NCBI GenBank assembly: GCA_934526065.1
Contig: CAKSZX010000002.1
Location: 211,064-275,063, forward strand
Length of the DNA stretch: 64,000 bases
Direction: 5' to 3'
Source of the DNA: an uncultured Oscillospiraceae bacterium
GTDB taxonomy: Bacteria > Bacillota > Clostridia > Oscillospirales > Ruminococcaceae
Both the position numbers and the translations under genes were made by a program. Of this stretch, positions 17,767 through 26,688 are shown in pieces. The notes under the pieces are model-generated. The model was not told where the DNA came from and ran no database searches. It worked only from the letters and a program-made list of their open reading frames with translations. The first letter of the stretch is position 1. Every line of letters begins with the position of its first letter.

Positions 17767-18861
17767 ATGGTAAATGAATTTGCCGAAAGAGTTGTAGATA
17801 CAGCTACAATATCGCACGAAGAATGGATTGAAAGTCGAAGAAAGGGAATAGGCGGTAGTGATCTTGCAATCATTTTAGGTGTGTCTAAGTGGGGTTCGCT
17901 CACAAACATCTGGAAAGATAAAATGAGGCTTACCAAGTCAATACGAGAGCCGAGTAACTGGTTCACTCTTGGCTATGGTAATGCTATGGAGCCGCTTATC
18001 AGAAAAGCATTTTCGGAAATAACAGGACTGACTGTAATTAAGGATACATGGCAATATCGTCATCCCTTTTATAATTACATGCTCCGGGACATTGATTTTC
18101 TGTGTTATGATGAAGCCGGTAACGAATATATCGGTGAAATCAAGACGACAGACCCCAACAATCTTGATAATTGGGAGTCGGGAATATTAGGTCAAGGTGG
18201 AAAATTGCCACTTAATTACGAGTTGCAAGTTCGCCACTATATGCGGGTTACAGATATTGGCAGAGCCTATGTAATCTGCAATTACGGTAACAGTATTGAG
18301 AAAAACATTATTGTCCGTGTTGACCGAAATGCAGAAATCGAATCCGCAATAATAGATGCAGAAAGTAAATTTTGGTTTGATTATATCGAAAAAGGTGTTT
18401 GTCCGCCGGAAAAATTTATTTCCGATACTGCAATTAAGCAGTTAAGAGAGAATTATACGACAGAGGACAAAAAGGTTATCGATGATGAAAAGCCAAAATC
18501 CGAAGTCAAGGTTTATGAAGATAAATCGTTGATTGAGGCAGCCAACCTGTGGCTGGAAAAACAGGCAGAAAAGAAGAACTTAGAGGAACAGGTTAAAGTC
18601 ATAAACAGTGAGCTTAATGCACTTTCAGTGCCGCTTACCGATATTCTCGGTGAGATTGATAAAGGAATTGTATTTGACACGGAGGATGAGGGAATAGAAA
18701 TCAATTTTCAAAGACAGTATAGAGCCACTGTCAATAAAGACAGATTGAAACTTGAATTTCCCGAAGCATATAAAGCCTGCATAGACTATTCAGAGTCAAG
18801 ACCTTTTTCTGTAAAGAGAAAATCGGTGAAAACTTTGAAAAAAAGTCTTTCCGCTGTTTAA
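17767..18861 (+). CDS. YqaJ-like exonuclease (recombinase nuclease)
   Basis: The product is 364 aa. I chose the ATG at 17767, behind AAAGGAG; the same frame is open from 17638 but that part runs through two terminators. The PD-(D/E)XK fold is seen: ISHEEWIESRRKGIGGSD (about 16-33), GNAMEP (about 72), RDIDF (about 107) and the catalytic EIKTT (about 122). YqaJ/lambda-exonuclease-type enzymes resect double-stranded ends to give 3' single strands for an annealase. The Sak-type annealase at 35923 and SSB at 28138 are likely partners. The C-terminal half is a Lys/Glu-rich helical extension. Confidence 0.85.
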   Translation: MVNEFAERVVDTATISHEEWIESRRKGIGGSDLAIILGVSKWGSLTNIWKDKMRLTKSIREPSNWFTLGYGNAMEPLIRKAFSEITGLTVIKDTWQYRHPFYNYMLRDIDFLCYDEAGNEYIGEIKTTDPNNLDNWESGILGQGGKLPLNYELQVRHYMRVTDIGRAYVICNYGNSIEKNIIVRVDRNAEIESAIIDAESKFWFDYIEKGVCPPEKFISDTAIKQLRENYTTEDKKVIDDEKPKSEVKVYEDKSLIEAANLWLEKQAEKKNLEEQVKVINSELNALSVPLTDILGEIDKGIVFDTEDEGIEINFQRQYRATVNKDRLKLEFPEAYKACIDYSESRPFSVKRKSVKTLKKSLSAV

Positions 18862-18912
18862 AACGGTATTGAAACCGTAAAAAAATAATGATAAAATAAA
18901 AATATAACGCAA

Positions 18913-18965
18913 AGGCGTGTTGATTGGAAATGCGCCTCGGCGTAACTCCCTTTAACACGCTTTTT
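18913..18965 (+). promoter_or_regulatory. Attenuator-like alternative hairpins
   Basis: A terminator stem GCGTGTT (18915-18921) with AACACGC (18954-18960) is followed by TTTTT. The same left arm can instead pair as AGGCG (18913-18917) with CGCCT (18933-18937). The structures exclude each other, as in transcription attenuators. It lies 21 nt before the next gene. Confidence 0.55.
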
Positions 18966-18985
18966 GTGTTAGAAGGAGTTGTAGA

Positions 18986-19834
18986 ATGAACAGTAATGAT
19001 GAAAAGCTTTCTCGACGGATTGAAAAAATGACGCCGTTAGACGACATTATGATGTCAAGAATTTTTGATGATAATGTTCCTTTGATACAGTATGTAATAA
19101 GGACTATTCTTCACAGAGATGATATTGACATAGTGAGTGTTAGGACGCAATATGAACTGCACAATCCCGTACTTAACGGTAAGGATATACGTCTTGACAT
19201 TCTTGCGGTAGATTCAAAGGGAAATCAATACAATATTGAGATGCAAAAGTATAAATCCGGTGCAAGTATTCGTAGAGCCGAGATTCACGCAGGTGCTTTG
19301 AGTTTAAGAGGTTATTCAAAAGGAATGAGCTTTGATGAAATCAAAGACACATATGTGATATTCATTATGGATAAAGATTATCTTGGCGGTGGTTTGCAAA
19401 TTTACTATATTGCAAATAGTGTGTATAACAATAATACTCGTGGTGTTGGCGGAGTGCATATTATTTTTCTCAATACATCGTATGTAACCAAAGATGAACT
19501 TGGTTTGTTGGAAATTGATTTGAACACATCAAACCCAGAGGACATGCACAGTGAATTGTTTAAAGACAGTGCAGAACGTTTTAAGAAAGAAGGTAAAATG
19601 AATATGTCAGTTAGGGAAGAAGTTATTGAAATTTTTAAAGATGAAATAGAAGAAAGCAAAGCTAAGGCCCGTGCTGAGGCTCGTGCCGAGGCTTTGGCCG
19701 AAGGCGAAGCCAGTGGTATAACTAAGGGCAGAGCTGAAGGTGAAGCCAAAACTAAGGAAATGGTCAGAGCAAACCTTGAAAAGCTCGGTTACTCAAAAGA
19801 GGAAATCGCAAAGATTTTATCTGCAACAGATTAA
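18986..19834 (+). CDS. Rpn/PD-(D/E)XK nuclease-family protein
   Basis: The product is 282 aa with AGAAGGAG as ribosome binding site. It opens with LDDIMMSRIFDDN, then RLDILAVDSKGNQYNIEMQ (about 68-86), which supplies the D...E-x-Q acidic site of the PDDEXK_2 (Rpn/transposase-associated) nuclease family. Members cut DNA and some promote RecA-independent recombination. The C-terminus (about 215-265) is an Ala/Glu/Arg-rich helix built of short repeats (KARAEARAEAL), probably a coiled coil. It shares the unit started by leader copy 1. Confidence 0.8.
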   Translation: MNSNDEKLSRRIEKMTPLDDIMMSRIFDDNVPLIQYVIRTILHRDDIDIVSVRTQYELHNPVLNGKDIRLDILAVDSKGNQYNIEMQKYKSGASIRRAEIHAGALSLRGYSKGMSFDEIKDTYVIFIMDKDYLGGGLQIYYIANSVYNNNTRGVGGVHIIFLNTSYVTKDELGLLEIDLNTSNPEDMHSELFKDSAERFKKEGKMNMSVREEVIEIFKDEIEESKAKARAEARAEALAEGEASGITKGRAEGEAKTKEMVRANLEKLGYSKEEIAKILSATD

Positions 19835-19868
19835 AATCAAGTAAAACTTAATAAATAAGATATAAAAG

Positions 19869-19920
19869 GACTAACGGAATATCAGCAGTGTGAAATCACT
19901 GCTGTTTCCGTTGGTCTTTT
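19869..19920 (+). terminator. Terminator hairpin before the helicase gene
   Basis: An 11-bp outer stem (19869-19879 with 19906-19916) continues into an inner 8-bp stem CAGCAGTG/CACTGCTG and is followed by a run of T. The outer arm starts GGACTAA, like the terminators of the leader RNAs. Confidence 0.85.
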
Positions 19921-19944
19921 TTCTTAAATGAAAGGAGAAAACAA

Positions 19945-22200
19945 ATGGAAACAGTATCTATAATTGCTACTTTTGTAAGAAGGCTAAATTCTCAGGGAAG
20001 CGATTACAGCATTTGTGTTGTAAAGCGGCGGAAGGATCAAATTGATTTATTACCACCGGAAGTAAAAGCAAAAAATAAGAAAAACGAAGGCATGTTTACG
20101 ATTATTGGCTATTCATTACCACAGTTCACACGGATAAACATCAAGTGGACCGGTAAATGGACGGTCAATAAATACGGCATGCAGTTACAGGTTCAAAGCT
20201 ATGAGATTATAACACCTGAAAGTATAGACGGTATTCGTGCATTTTTGGCTTCTGGTAAGATAAGCAGTATCGGTAGGTTTAATGCCGAAAAAATTATAGA
20301 ACATTTCGGGCTTGATTCTTTGAATGTCATTGAAAATACGCCTGAAAAACTACTTACAATCAAAGGCTTTGGATTGAAGAAAGTAGATAAGATTGCTAAA
20401 AGCTACAAAGCAATTACATATTTGAATAAGATTGGCACATATCTCGGCAAGTTTGGCATTACGATTGACAAATCGGCGCTTGTGTATAACAAATTCGGCA
20501 AAAACAGCATTGAAATAGTTCAAAATAACCCTTATTCACTCGCAGAAGTGAAAGGATTGGGATTTCTGTCAGCCGAAAAGATTGCAATAGAAACAGGACA
20601 AATGCTTTTATCTGATACAAGAATAAAGGAAGCCTGTAAATATGTCTTTGAGAGTGTCAAGGCGCAAGGCAATCTGTATATTGAATATGAACCGTTTAAA
20701 AAGTCTGTTATTGATTTACTGAATACAAATTCAAGAGATATAATCATAACAGAAGCGATATTCAGCGAATGTTTTGAAAGATTGCTTGAAAAAAAGATAT
20801 TTGTAAAAAGACTTGGCAATCTGATATTTTCTTATGAAACGGAACAGATAGAAAGGGATTTATCGCAGAAAATCTTTGATTTGAGTGTTAAACCTGAAAT
20901 GAACTATTCCCGGAAAAAGAAGTATCTTACGGAACTTGAAGTATGGAAAAGTAAAAATAAGGATATAGTTTTAAGTGAAGAACAGGAAACAGCGGTTATA
21001 ACAGGTCTTACAAGCTATATTTCGGTTATTACCGGTGGCGCAGGTACGGGTAAAACAACTGTAATAAATGCAATTATAAGCATTTCACAGGCCGTTAAAG
21101 CGGACAAAGAGATTACTTTATTGGCACCTACTGGAAAGCGGAGTAGCCGTATGACCGAAGTAACCGGATGTAAAGCATATACCATTCATAAAAAATTGGG
21201 TTTGTATGCAAAGTCGGAAGAACAATCGGCACGCAAAATGTTACCTGAAAACGGTCTTGTGATTGTTGACGAATGTTCAATGATAGACGCATTTGCACGG
21301 TTAGCTATGTTTCAGCGGAACCCGACATCATCACAAATAATACTGGTAGGTGATGTGAATCAGCTGCCATCAGTCGGGGCAGGAAATGTTCTTCGTGAAG
21401 TTATAAGATCCAGAGAAGTACCGGTTACAAAATTGTCACAAATACATAGGCAATCGAATGGTTCAAGCATTGTAGTTAATTCACAACGGATAAACTCTGG
21501 AGCTGATAAGATGATTTATGATGACAGTTTTGTATTTGAAGAAGAAAAGAATGAAAAAAATCTGTTGGAAAAAATTCGGGATTTGTACACAACTGAAATA
21601 GGAAGAGTGGGTATAGATAATACTATCATTCTTTCTCCGGTTCGTAAAAGGGGCGAAACTAGTGTAAATAACTTGAACCGAGTAATACAGGATAAATTAA
21701 ATCCTTTGATGTATGGCGAAATATCGCTCACCATAGACGGTAACAACTTTCGCAATGGCGATAAAGTTATACAAACAAAAAATACCGCTGAGCTATCAAA
21801 TGGTGATGTGGGTACAATAAGCAATATCACTAATTTAGTTGATGAGGACGGAATACAAAAGACCGTTGTAACAATCGACTTCGGTGATACAACTGTACAT
21901 TATGACAAGGAAGATATGAAAAATGTTGACCTTGCATATCGGCTTACAATTCATAAATCACAGGGTTCAGAGTACAAGTCAGTTATAATTCGGCTTCGGA
22001 ATAGCACACCAAGAGTTATGCAAAAGCGTAATTTATTGTATACTGCTGTAACAAGAAGCAGAGATAAATGTATAATTCTTGGAGATAGCGATGTTTTCAG
22101 AAAGTGTATCAGTACAAGTGATATATCCAAGAGGAAGACACTTATGGCTGACAGAATACACGCCCACGCCGAACAAAAGAGACAGAAAAAAGCAGTGTAA
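19945..22200 (+). CDS. RecD2-like superfamily 1 helicase
   Basis: The product is 751 aa. Helix-hairpin-helix motifs occur near 136 (LLTIKGFGLKKVDKIA) and 190. Then come Walker A GGAGTGKTT (about 363-371), VIVDECSMID (about 438), GDVNQLPSVGAGN (about 470), TIHKSQGSEYKSV (about 668) and LYTAVTRSRDKC (about 694). This is the layout of RecD2/TraA-type 5'-3' helicases with a UvrD_C_2 end. It has no RecB or RecC partner. It probably unwinds DNA for the element's replication, transfer or recombination, together with the YqaJ nuclease upstream. Confidence 0.87.
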   Translation: METVSIIATFVRRLNSQGSDYSICVVKRRKDQIDLLPPEVKAKNKKNEGMFTIIGYSLPQFTRINIKWTGKWTVNKYGMQLQVQSYEIITPESIDGIRAFLASGKISSIGRFNAEKIIEHFGLDSLNVIENTPEKLLTIKGFGLKKVDKIAKSYKAITYLNKIGTYLGKFGITIDKSALVYNKFGKNSIEIVQNNPYSLAEVKGLGFLSAEKIAIETGQMLLSDTRIKEACKYVFESVKAQGNLYIEYEPFKKSVIDLLNTNSRDIIITEAIFSECFERLLEKKIFVKRLGNLIFSYETEQIERDLSQKIFDLSVKPEMNYSRKKKYLTELEVWKSKNKDIVLSEEQETAVITGLTSYISVITGGAGTGKTTVINAIISISQAVKADKEITLLAPTGKRSSRMTEVTGCKAYTIHKKLGLYAKSEEQSARKMLPENGLVIVDECSMIDAFARLAMFQRNPTSSQIILVGDVNQLPSVGAGNVLREVIRSREVPVTKLSQIHRQSNGSSIVVNSQRINSGADKMIYDDSFVFEEEKNEKNLLEKIRDLYTTEIGRVGIDNTIILSPVRKRGETSVNNLNRVIQDKLNPLMYGEISLTIDGNNFRNGDKVIQTKNTAELSNGDVGTISNITNLVDEDGIQKTVVTIDFGDTTVHYDKEDMKNVDLAYRLTIHKSQGSEYKSVIIRLRNSTPRVMQKRNLLYTAVTRSRDKCIILGDSDVFRKCISTSDISKRKTLMADRIHAHAEQKRQKKAV

Positions 22201-22224
22201 CAAAAGAAAAATTCAAAATAAATT

Positions 22225-22280
22225 CCGAAATTGGAACAAACAATAAAAAATTGAAAGAAAATGCCGAAATCGGAATAAAC
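22225..22280 (+). repeat. Tandem operator-like repeats upstream of a promoter
   Basis: CCGAAATTGGAACAAAC (22225-22241) and CCGAAATCGGAATAAAC (22264-22280) are direct repeats 39 bp apart. Each contains an inverted CCGAAATxGG core. The second ends 2 bp before the -35 box, so a DNA-binding regulator is likely. Confidence 0.6.
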
Positions 22281-22282
22281 TT

Positions 22283-22311
22283 TTGACATTATATGCACAA
22301 TGTGGTATAAC
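22283..22311 (+). promoter_or_regulatory. Promoter of the AAA14/DUF4143 gene
   Basis: TTGACA (22283-22288) and TATAAC (22306-22311) are separated by 17 nt, directly after the operator-like repeats. The gene is thus separately controlled within the cluster. Confidence 0.75.
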
Positions 22312-22336
22312 TAAGATAGGAAAAAGAGGTGGTTTT

Positions 22337-23569
22337 ATGATACGGAGAAAAGATTATCTTAATCAATTAAAGATGTGGAAAGATGAAAAAGTTATAAAAG
22401 TGATTACAGGCATTAGAAGATGCGGTAAATCCACTTTAATTAAACTGTTTCAAGACTATATTCGTTCAGTCGGAGTTGGGGAAGAACAGATAGTTTACCT
22501 TAATTTTGAGGATATTGAATATGAGCATTTGTCCGATTATAAAGAACTGTACAAGTATTTGACAGAGAAATTAGTAAAGGATAAAACAACATATATATTC
22601 CTTGACGAAGTTCAAAAGGTTGAGGACTATGAAAAGGTTGTTGACAGCTTATATATCAAGGATAATGTAGATATGTACATTACGGGTTCAAACGCTTATT
22701 TGCTTTCAAGCGAACTTGCGACTAATCTTTCCGGAAGATATATAGAAATAAATATGTTACCGCTTTCTTTTGCAGAATTTTGCGAAATAAAAGGCGGTGA
22801 CAATAAAGACAGTTTATTTTCAGAGTATATGAAAAACGGTTCATTTCCTTATGTTGCACTTTTAAAAAATCCGCAAGAACAAGTCGATATGTATCTTGAA
22901 GGTATATACAACACAATAATTTTAAAGGACATAGAAGAGCGACAAAAAAGAAGGGAAAACGACCCAAGTAAACGCAAGATAACCGATATAGTTCTGTTAA
23001 AGAATATTTCTCGTTTTCTTGCAAGTAATATAGGAAATCCCATATCTATAAAGAGTATCTCCGATTACATTTCGTCTACCGGGCGTAAGGTATCTCAAAA
23101 TACTATCAGCGATTATGTGGATGCTCTGATTGAACCGTATATTTTTTACGAAGTAGGTCGGTATGACATTCAGGGTAAACGGGTGTTAAAGAGAAACGGG
23201 AAAATATATATAACTGATACGGGTTTACAAAGGCACATTTTGCCGAGGAAAAATTATGATCTCGGATTTACACTTGAAAACATTGTATTTCTTGAACTTA
23301 AAAGACGAGGTTATAAGGTAAATGTCGGAAAAATAGGGTCACTGGAAGTGGATTTTGTAGCTGAGAAAAGCAGCTGTATTCATTATTTTCAGGTTACGGC
23401 TTCGATGATGGAAGAAACAACTTTTGACAGAGAAGTTAAGTCCCTCAAAAAGATTGCCGATAATTATCCTAAAACGGTTTTGACATTGGACAGATTTACA
23501 ATAGGCAACTATGACGGAATAGAAGTAGTTAATGTTGTTGACTGGCTTTTGGAAAATACCAAAGAGTAG
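22337..23569 (+). CDS. AAA_14/DUF4143 ATPase
   Basis: The product is 410 aa. The ATG at 22337 follows AGAGGTGG; the frame stays open to a codon at 22283 that overlaps the promoter. Walker A is GIRRCGKST (about 24-32), Walker B IFLDEVQKV (about 87-95), and a sensor TGSNAYLLSSEL is near 117. The C-terminal DUF4143 part (about 215-410) carries LEVDFVAEK (about 336), a restriction-endonuclease-like acidic motif. This large bacterial and archaeal family is of uncertain function. Its own promoter and operator suggest a cargo gene rather than part of the leader regulon. Confidence 0.82.
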   Translation: MIRRKDYLNQLKMWKDEKVIKVITGIRRCGKSTLIKLFQDYIRSVGVGEEQIVYLNFEDIEYEHLSDYKELYKYLTEKLVKDKTTYIFLDEVQKVEDYEKVVDSLYIKDNVDMYITGSNAYLLSSELATNLSGRYIEINMLPLSFAEFCEIKGGDNKDSLFSEYMKNGSFPYVALLKNPQEQVDMYLEGIYNTIILKDIEERQKRRENDPSKRKITDIVLLKNISRFLASNIGNPISIKSISDYISSTGRKVSQNTISDYVDALIEPYIFYEVGRYDIQGKRVLKRNGKIYITDTGLQRHILPRKNYDLGFTLENIVFLELKRRGYKVNVGKIGSLEVDFVAEKSSCIHYFQVTASMMEETTFDREVKSLKKIADNYPKTVLTLDRFTIGNYDGIEVVNVVDWLLENTKE

Positions 23570-23604
23570 CAGATAAATAAAATTAAATACAGCATAGCTG
23601 TACG

Positions 23605-23644
23605 GGTTAAAGGAGTACAGCCGGTGCTGTAATCTCCTTTAACC
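23605..23644 (+). promoter_or_regulatory. Hairpin mimicking/sequestering a ribosome binding site
   Basis: GGTTAAAGGAG (23605-23615) pairs fully with CTCCTTTAACC (23634-23644), capped by TACAG/CTGTA. A further TAGCTGTA upstream (from about 23596) could pair with the TACAG arm instead. No T-run follows, so an RNA switch or processing site is more likely than a terminator. The true AAAGGAGA for the next gene comes 15 nt later. Confidence 0.5.
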
Positions 23645-23671
23645 AAATTATAAATTAAAGGAGATTTAAAG

Positions 23672-24472
23672 ATGAAAGAACAAACAAAAACATTACTTAC
23701 AGTAAAAGAAAAGGAAACTGTAAAGAATATGGGCAGGGTCGCCGACTATATCGGTAATATTATTGAAAAAGGCGACATTGCACTTGAAGAAAAGATTATA
23801 GCTTGCAACAAGTCTGTTGAAGATTGTTGGAAGTACATTACCGCAAAAGCGAGAGAAGAAGCTATAAACGGTTGTCGGGTCATAGATGACGAAACAGTTT
23901 TCGGTTGGGCAGTCCATTTTTATGACGAGAATGGAGAGCCGGAAGATATGCCAAAGTCAAAGCGGTACACACCGGCGCCAAAATCCGAAAAAGCAAATGG
24001 CAAAAAGAACTATGAAAAGGCTGCAAAGCCGAATAATAAATCCGATGAAAAAGAAAGTTTAAATTCCGTAGTTAAAGAAAATGTGGAGTTTGACGAGATA
24101 ACATTGGATAATCTTGTATCCGAGGAAGAAAAGGCTGTAACTGCAAAAGATACTCAAACAGTAAATCTGGAAGTTAATTCGGAAATTATTTCCCAAAATA
24201 TACAAGAAGAAAATACGGCAGCAGAAGATGCAGATGCTGATGTTGGCGAGAAAGAGACATCGTTCATTGAATTTCCAACTTGCACTCCTGAAAAAACTCA
24301 CGGCGAAAATCTGAAATGTATAATCTGTGGCAAAAAGCTCAGTGAGGCATTTTCGGATAAGCCGGTGGGAAATGTGCGAAAGTGGGCCGAACGGTGGCTT
24401 AATCAATATGGTCGGGTGTTCTGTTGTAAGGCACATAAAGAGCAATTTCTGCGGAAAGTAGAGGTGGCTTAA
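23672..24472 (+). CDS. PcfK-like protein with C-terminal zinc knuckle
   Basis: The product is 266 aa. The N-terminal 90 residues (from KNMGRVADYIGNIIE to ETVFGWAVHFYDE) match the PcfK-like family found beside pcfJ in Gram-positive conjugative elements. A Lys/Glu-rich linker follows. The C-terminus has CIICGKKL (about 216) and CCKAHKEQF (about 250), a likely zinc site. The role of PcfK in conjugation is not established. It is followed 1 nt later by pcfJ, so the two are translated together. Confidence 0.72.
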   Translation: MKEQTKTLLTVKEKETVKNMGRVADYIGNIIEKGDIALEEKIIACNKSVEDCWKYITAKAREEAINGCRVIDDETVFGWAVHFYDENGEPEDMPKSKRYTPAPKSEKANGKKNYEKAAKPNNKSDEKESLNSVVKENVEFDEITLDNLVSEEEKAVTAKDTQTVNLEVNSEIISQNIQEENTAAEDADADVGEKETSFIEFPTCTPEKTHGENLKCIICGKKLSEAFSDKPVGNVRKWAERWLNQYGRVFCCKAHKEQFLRKVEVA

Positions 24473-24473
24473 T

Positions 24474-25799
24474 ATGGCACTTACTAAAAAAGAAAGAGAA
24501 GAACTGAAAAAGGCAACCGAAAAGCTTATAACCTTGGATTTGCCAATACCTCAAAAGGTAAAGACATTTTACAAAAAGAAAGTAGAACCAAGCATTGGAA
24601 GCGGATGTGAATTTGCCGATGTAATCGTCAATTACAAGGGCAGAATGTTACAAAGGATATTTTGCTTTCAGTTGCACGGAGGCAGAAAAAAGCGGTCTGT
24701 CATCGAGGTGGCACGCAGATATGAGGGCGGAGAGGTTATCCTCTCCAATCTCTATAAGCCCAATTTTATGAGATCGTACGTTGCATATGACGCAGACTGT
24801 TCAGGTAACTATATTTCCGGGTGGAACCCTGAGTATGCTTGGAATAACGGCAGAAAGCGCTGGCACTGTATGTATCCGGCTTTTAACCTTAATGAAGAAC
24901 AAGTAATGAAACAGTATCCATACTGCGCTTGGAATGAATATACAGGCAATTTACTGCTGTTTGAGTACATTTGCATATACAAAAAGTGTCCTAAAATAGA
25001 GTTGCTGGTAAAAGCAGGCTACTCAAAATTTGTTGGTTTATATCGTAAATTGAATTTTAAAGGGAAGAATTTCCAGGATATCTTCGGTGTCAGACAGGAG
25101 TTTGCAAAGGAATATCTTAAAAGTTCAAGTTCAAGTGTAAATGACTTAACAATATTAAAAAATAACGAGTGGATTAGCAGTGAGGACATGCTGAAAAAAT
25201 ACAAGAGCAGCTTGTATGCAAAGTACTACGATTTCACAGAAGAGGATATAAAGTATGTAACATTGAGCAATTCGTCTTACAGCACATACCGTGACTATAT
25301 TTCTATGGCTGAAAAACTCGGATATCCTCTCAACGAGAGAAAATACAAATATCCTAAGGACTTGATAAAAGCCCATGATAAGGCCGCTGACGAAGTCACA
25401 GTTATGACTGACAAAGAGAACGATATTAAGATTGCAGAGGTAAAAGAAATTTGCCGGAAGCTGGAATACTCGAATGATAAGTTTACTATATTCCCGGCCT
25501 CATGTACTCTTGATTTAATCAATGAAAGTAAGGCGTTAGACCACTGTGTAAGAACTTACGCAGAAAGGGTAGCTGCACATACTATGGCGATATTTTTTGT
25601 AAGAAAAACAGAGGATACTCAAAAGCCGTTTGTGACACTTGAATTGAGAAATACAAAGAATACAGGCAAGTACGACAGATTTAACGAGATTGTACAGGCG
25701 AGAGGGTATCACAACGCCCGGCCTGACGAAGAAACCAAGCAATTTATTCTCGACTGGAAGAGAAAGTATAAACTCAAAGGCTGGGATAATGCGGCGTAA
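24474..25799 (+). CDS. PcfJ-like protein
   Basis: The product is 441 aa, beginning one base after the PcfK stop. The C-terminal third holds the PcfJ signature: INESKALDHCVRTYAERVA (about 345), FFVRKTED, VTLELRNTKNTG and VQARGYHNARP (about 415). PcfJ proteins occur on conjugative plasmids such as pCF10 and on many clostridial integrative elements, with no proven activity. The N-terminal part contains a Cys-containing segment (residues 40-180) of unknown fold. It supports assigning this region to a conjugative element. Confidence 0.8.
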   Translation: MALTKKEREELKKATEKLITLDLPIPQKVKTFYKKKVEPSIGSGCEFADVIVNYKGRMLQRIFCFQLHGGRKKRSVIEVARRYEGGEVILSNLYKPNFMRSYVAYDADCSGNYISGWNPEYAWNNGRKRWHCMYPAFNLNEEQVMKQYPYCAWNEYTGNLLLFEYICIYKKCPKIELLVKAGYSKFVGLYRKLNFKGKNFQDIFGVRQEFAKEYLKSSSSSVNDLTILKNNEWISSEDMLKKYKSSLYAKYYDFTEEDIKYVTLSNSSYSTYRDYISMAEKLGYPLNERKYKYPKDLIKAHDKAADEVTVMTDKENDIKIAEVKEICRKLEYSNDKFTIFPASCTLDLINESKALDHCVRTYAERVAAHTMAIFFVRKTEDTQKPFVTLELRNTKNTGKYDRFNEIVQARGYHNARPDEETKQFILDWKRKYKLKGWDNAA

Positions 25800-25813
25800 T
25801 AATTGTAAATGTA

Positions 25814-25842
25814 TTGACATTGTACATGCAATGTATTACAAT
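25814..25842 (+). promoter_or_regulatory. Toxin-antitoxin promoter with operator palindrome
   Basis: TTGACA (25814-25819) and TACAAT (25837-25842) are 17 nt apart. The spacer holds TACAT-gca-ATGTA (25823-25835), and AATGTATT occurs twice, a typical autoregulatory operator for an antitoxin. Confidence 0.7.
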
Positions 25843-25867
25843 TACATTAAAGAGCGAGGTGTATAGT

Positions 25868-26146
25868 ATGAAAAATGATTCGATGATTAACATTCGTATA
25901 GATGCCGATTTGAAGAAACAGGCTGAGGATATCTTCGAGCAATTAGGAATGTCGATGTCCGGTGCTATAACAATTTTTCTCAAACAAGTTGTTAGAGATA
26001 ATGCAGTACCGCTAAGCCTCAATTTACAACCATTAGATGAGCAAATTAAATTTGCTCGTTCACATAGAAGCAGCGGAAAAAATGCTGAGGAGCTATTGGC
26101 TGATGTACGAAAAATTGTAGGTATATCAGATGAAAGAGAAATATGA
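25868..26146 (+). CDS. RelB/DinJ-family antitoxin
   Basis: The product is 92 aa from the ATG at 25868, behind GCGAGG. The ribbon-helix-helix part MINIRIDADLKKQAEDIF...LGMSMSGAITIFLKQVV is characteristic of DinJ. The C-terminal half would wrap the toxin. It overlaps the toxin gene by 17 nt. The antitoxin with toxin should bind the palindrome in its own promoter. Such pairs help retain mobile elements. Confidence 0.85.
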   Translation: MKNDSMINIRIDADLKKQAEDIFEQLGMSMSGAITIFLKQVVRDNAVPLSLNLQPLDEQIKFARSHRSSGKNAEELLADVRKIVGISDEREI

Positions 26147-26423
26147 GGTAATAATCCTCCCAAATGTTTATGATAATATCATAAATATTACAAAATTTAT
26201 ATCAAATATCAGCTTGACCGCGAGTAAACGATTTGTTTCAGATCTAGAAGAAACAATCGACAGGATAAATATAAATCCTTATATGTTTCAAAAAGACTTT
26301 TCTTATGAAAACACTGACTATCGAAGAGCTTTGCTTTCAAAATGGTATAAAATTGTATTTGAAGTAGATGAGAAAAACAAATGCGTGTATATTGACGCTA
26401 TTGTTGATATTCGAATGCAATAA
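26130..26423 (+). CDS. RelE/ParE-superfamily toxin
   Basis: The product is 97 aa and overlaps the antitoxin gene. The order YEVIILPNVYDNI (strand 1 and helix), SLTASKRFVSDLEETIDRI (helix 2), the RRALLSKWYKIVFEVDE strands and the VYIDAIVDIRMQ end is typical of ParE/RelE folds. Whether it cleaves ribosome-bound mRNA (RelE-like) or poisons gyrase (ParE-like) cannot be told from these residues. The DinJ partner favours an mRNA-cleaving YafQ/RelE type. Confidence 0.8.
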   Translation: MKEKYEVIILPNVYDNIINITKFISNISLTASKRFVSDLEETIDRININPYMFQKDFSYENTDYRRALLSKWYKIVFEVDEKNKCVYIDAIVDIRMQ

Positions 26424-26427
26424 GCAG

Positions 26428-26460
26428 AAGTGGGTAGAATAACAAACTACCCACTTTTTA
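26428..26460 (+). terminator. Terminator of the toxin-antitoxin operon
   Basis: A perfect 10-bp stem (26428-26437 with 26447-26456) is followed by a TTTA/T run. The following 230 nt hold a weak promoter (TTGACA at 26481, TATGCT at 26505) and no gene. Confidence 0.9.
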
Positions 26461-26688
26461 TTAAATTATATAATATAAAATTGACATCACATATTGCAAT
26501 CAGATATGCTATGAATAGAGAACAGAAAGTGAGAGAGAATAATGACTGTGTATCAATCAATGAGCCGAATGATTTAAACTCAGAATACATATAAAAGACT
26601 TGATTGACAAACATCAACTGATAAATATAATATTAGACAGAACATAATGAGTTTTAAATTAAGAAGAAAAAGGAAGCAGTAGAAAATT

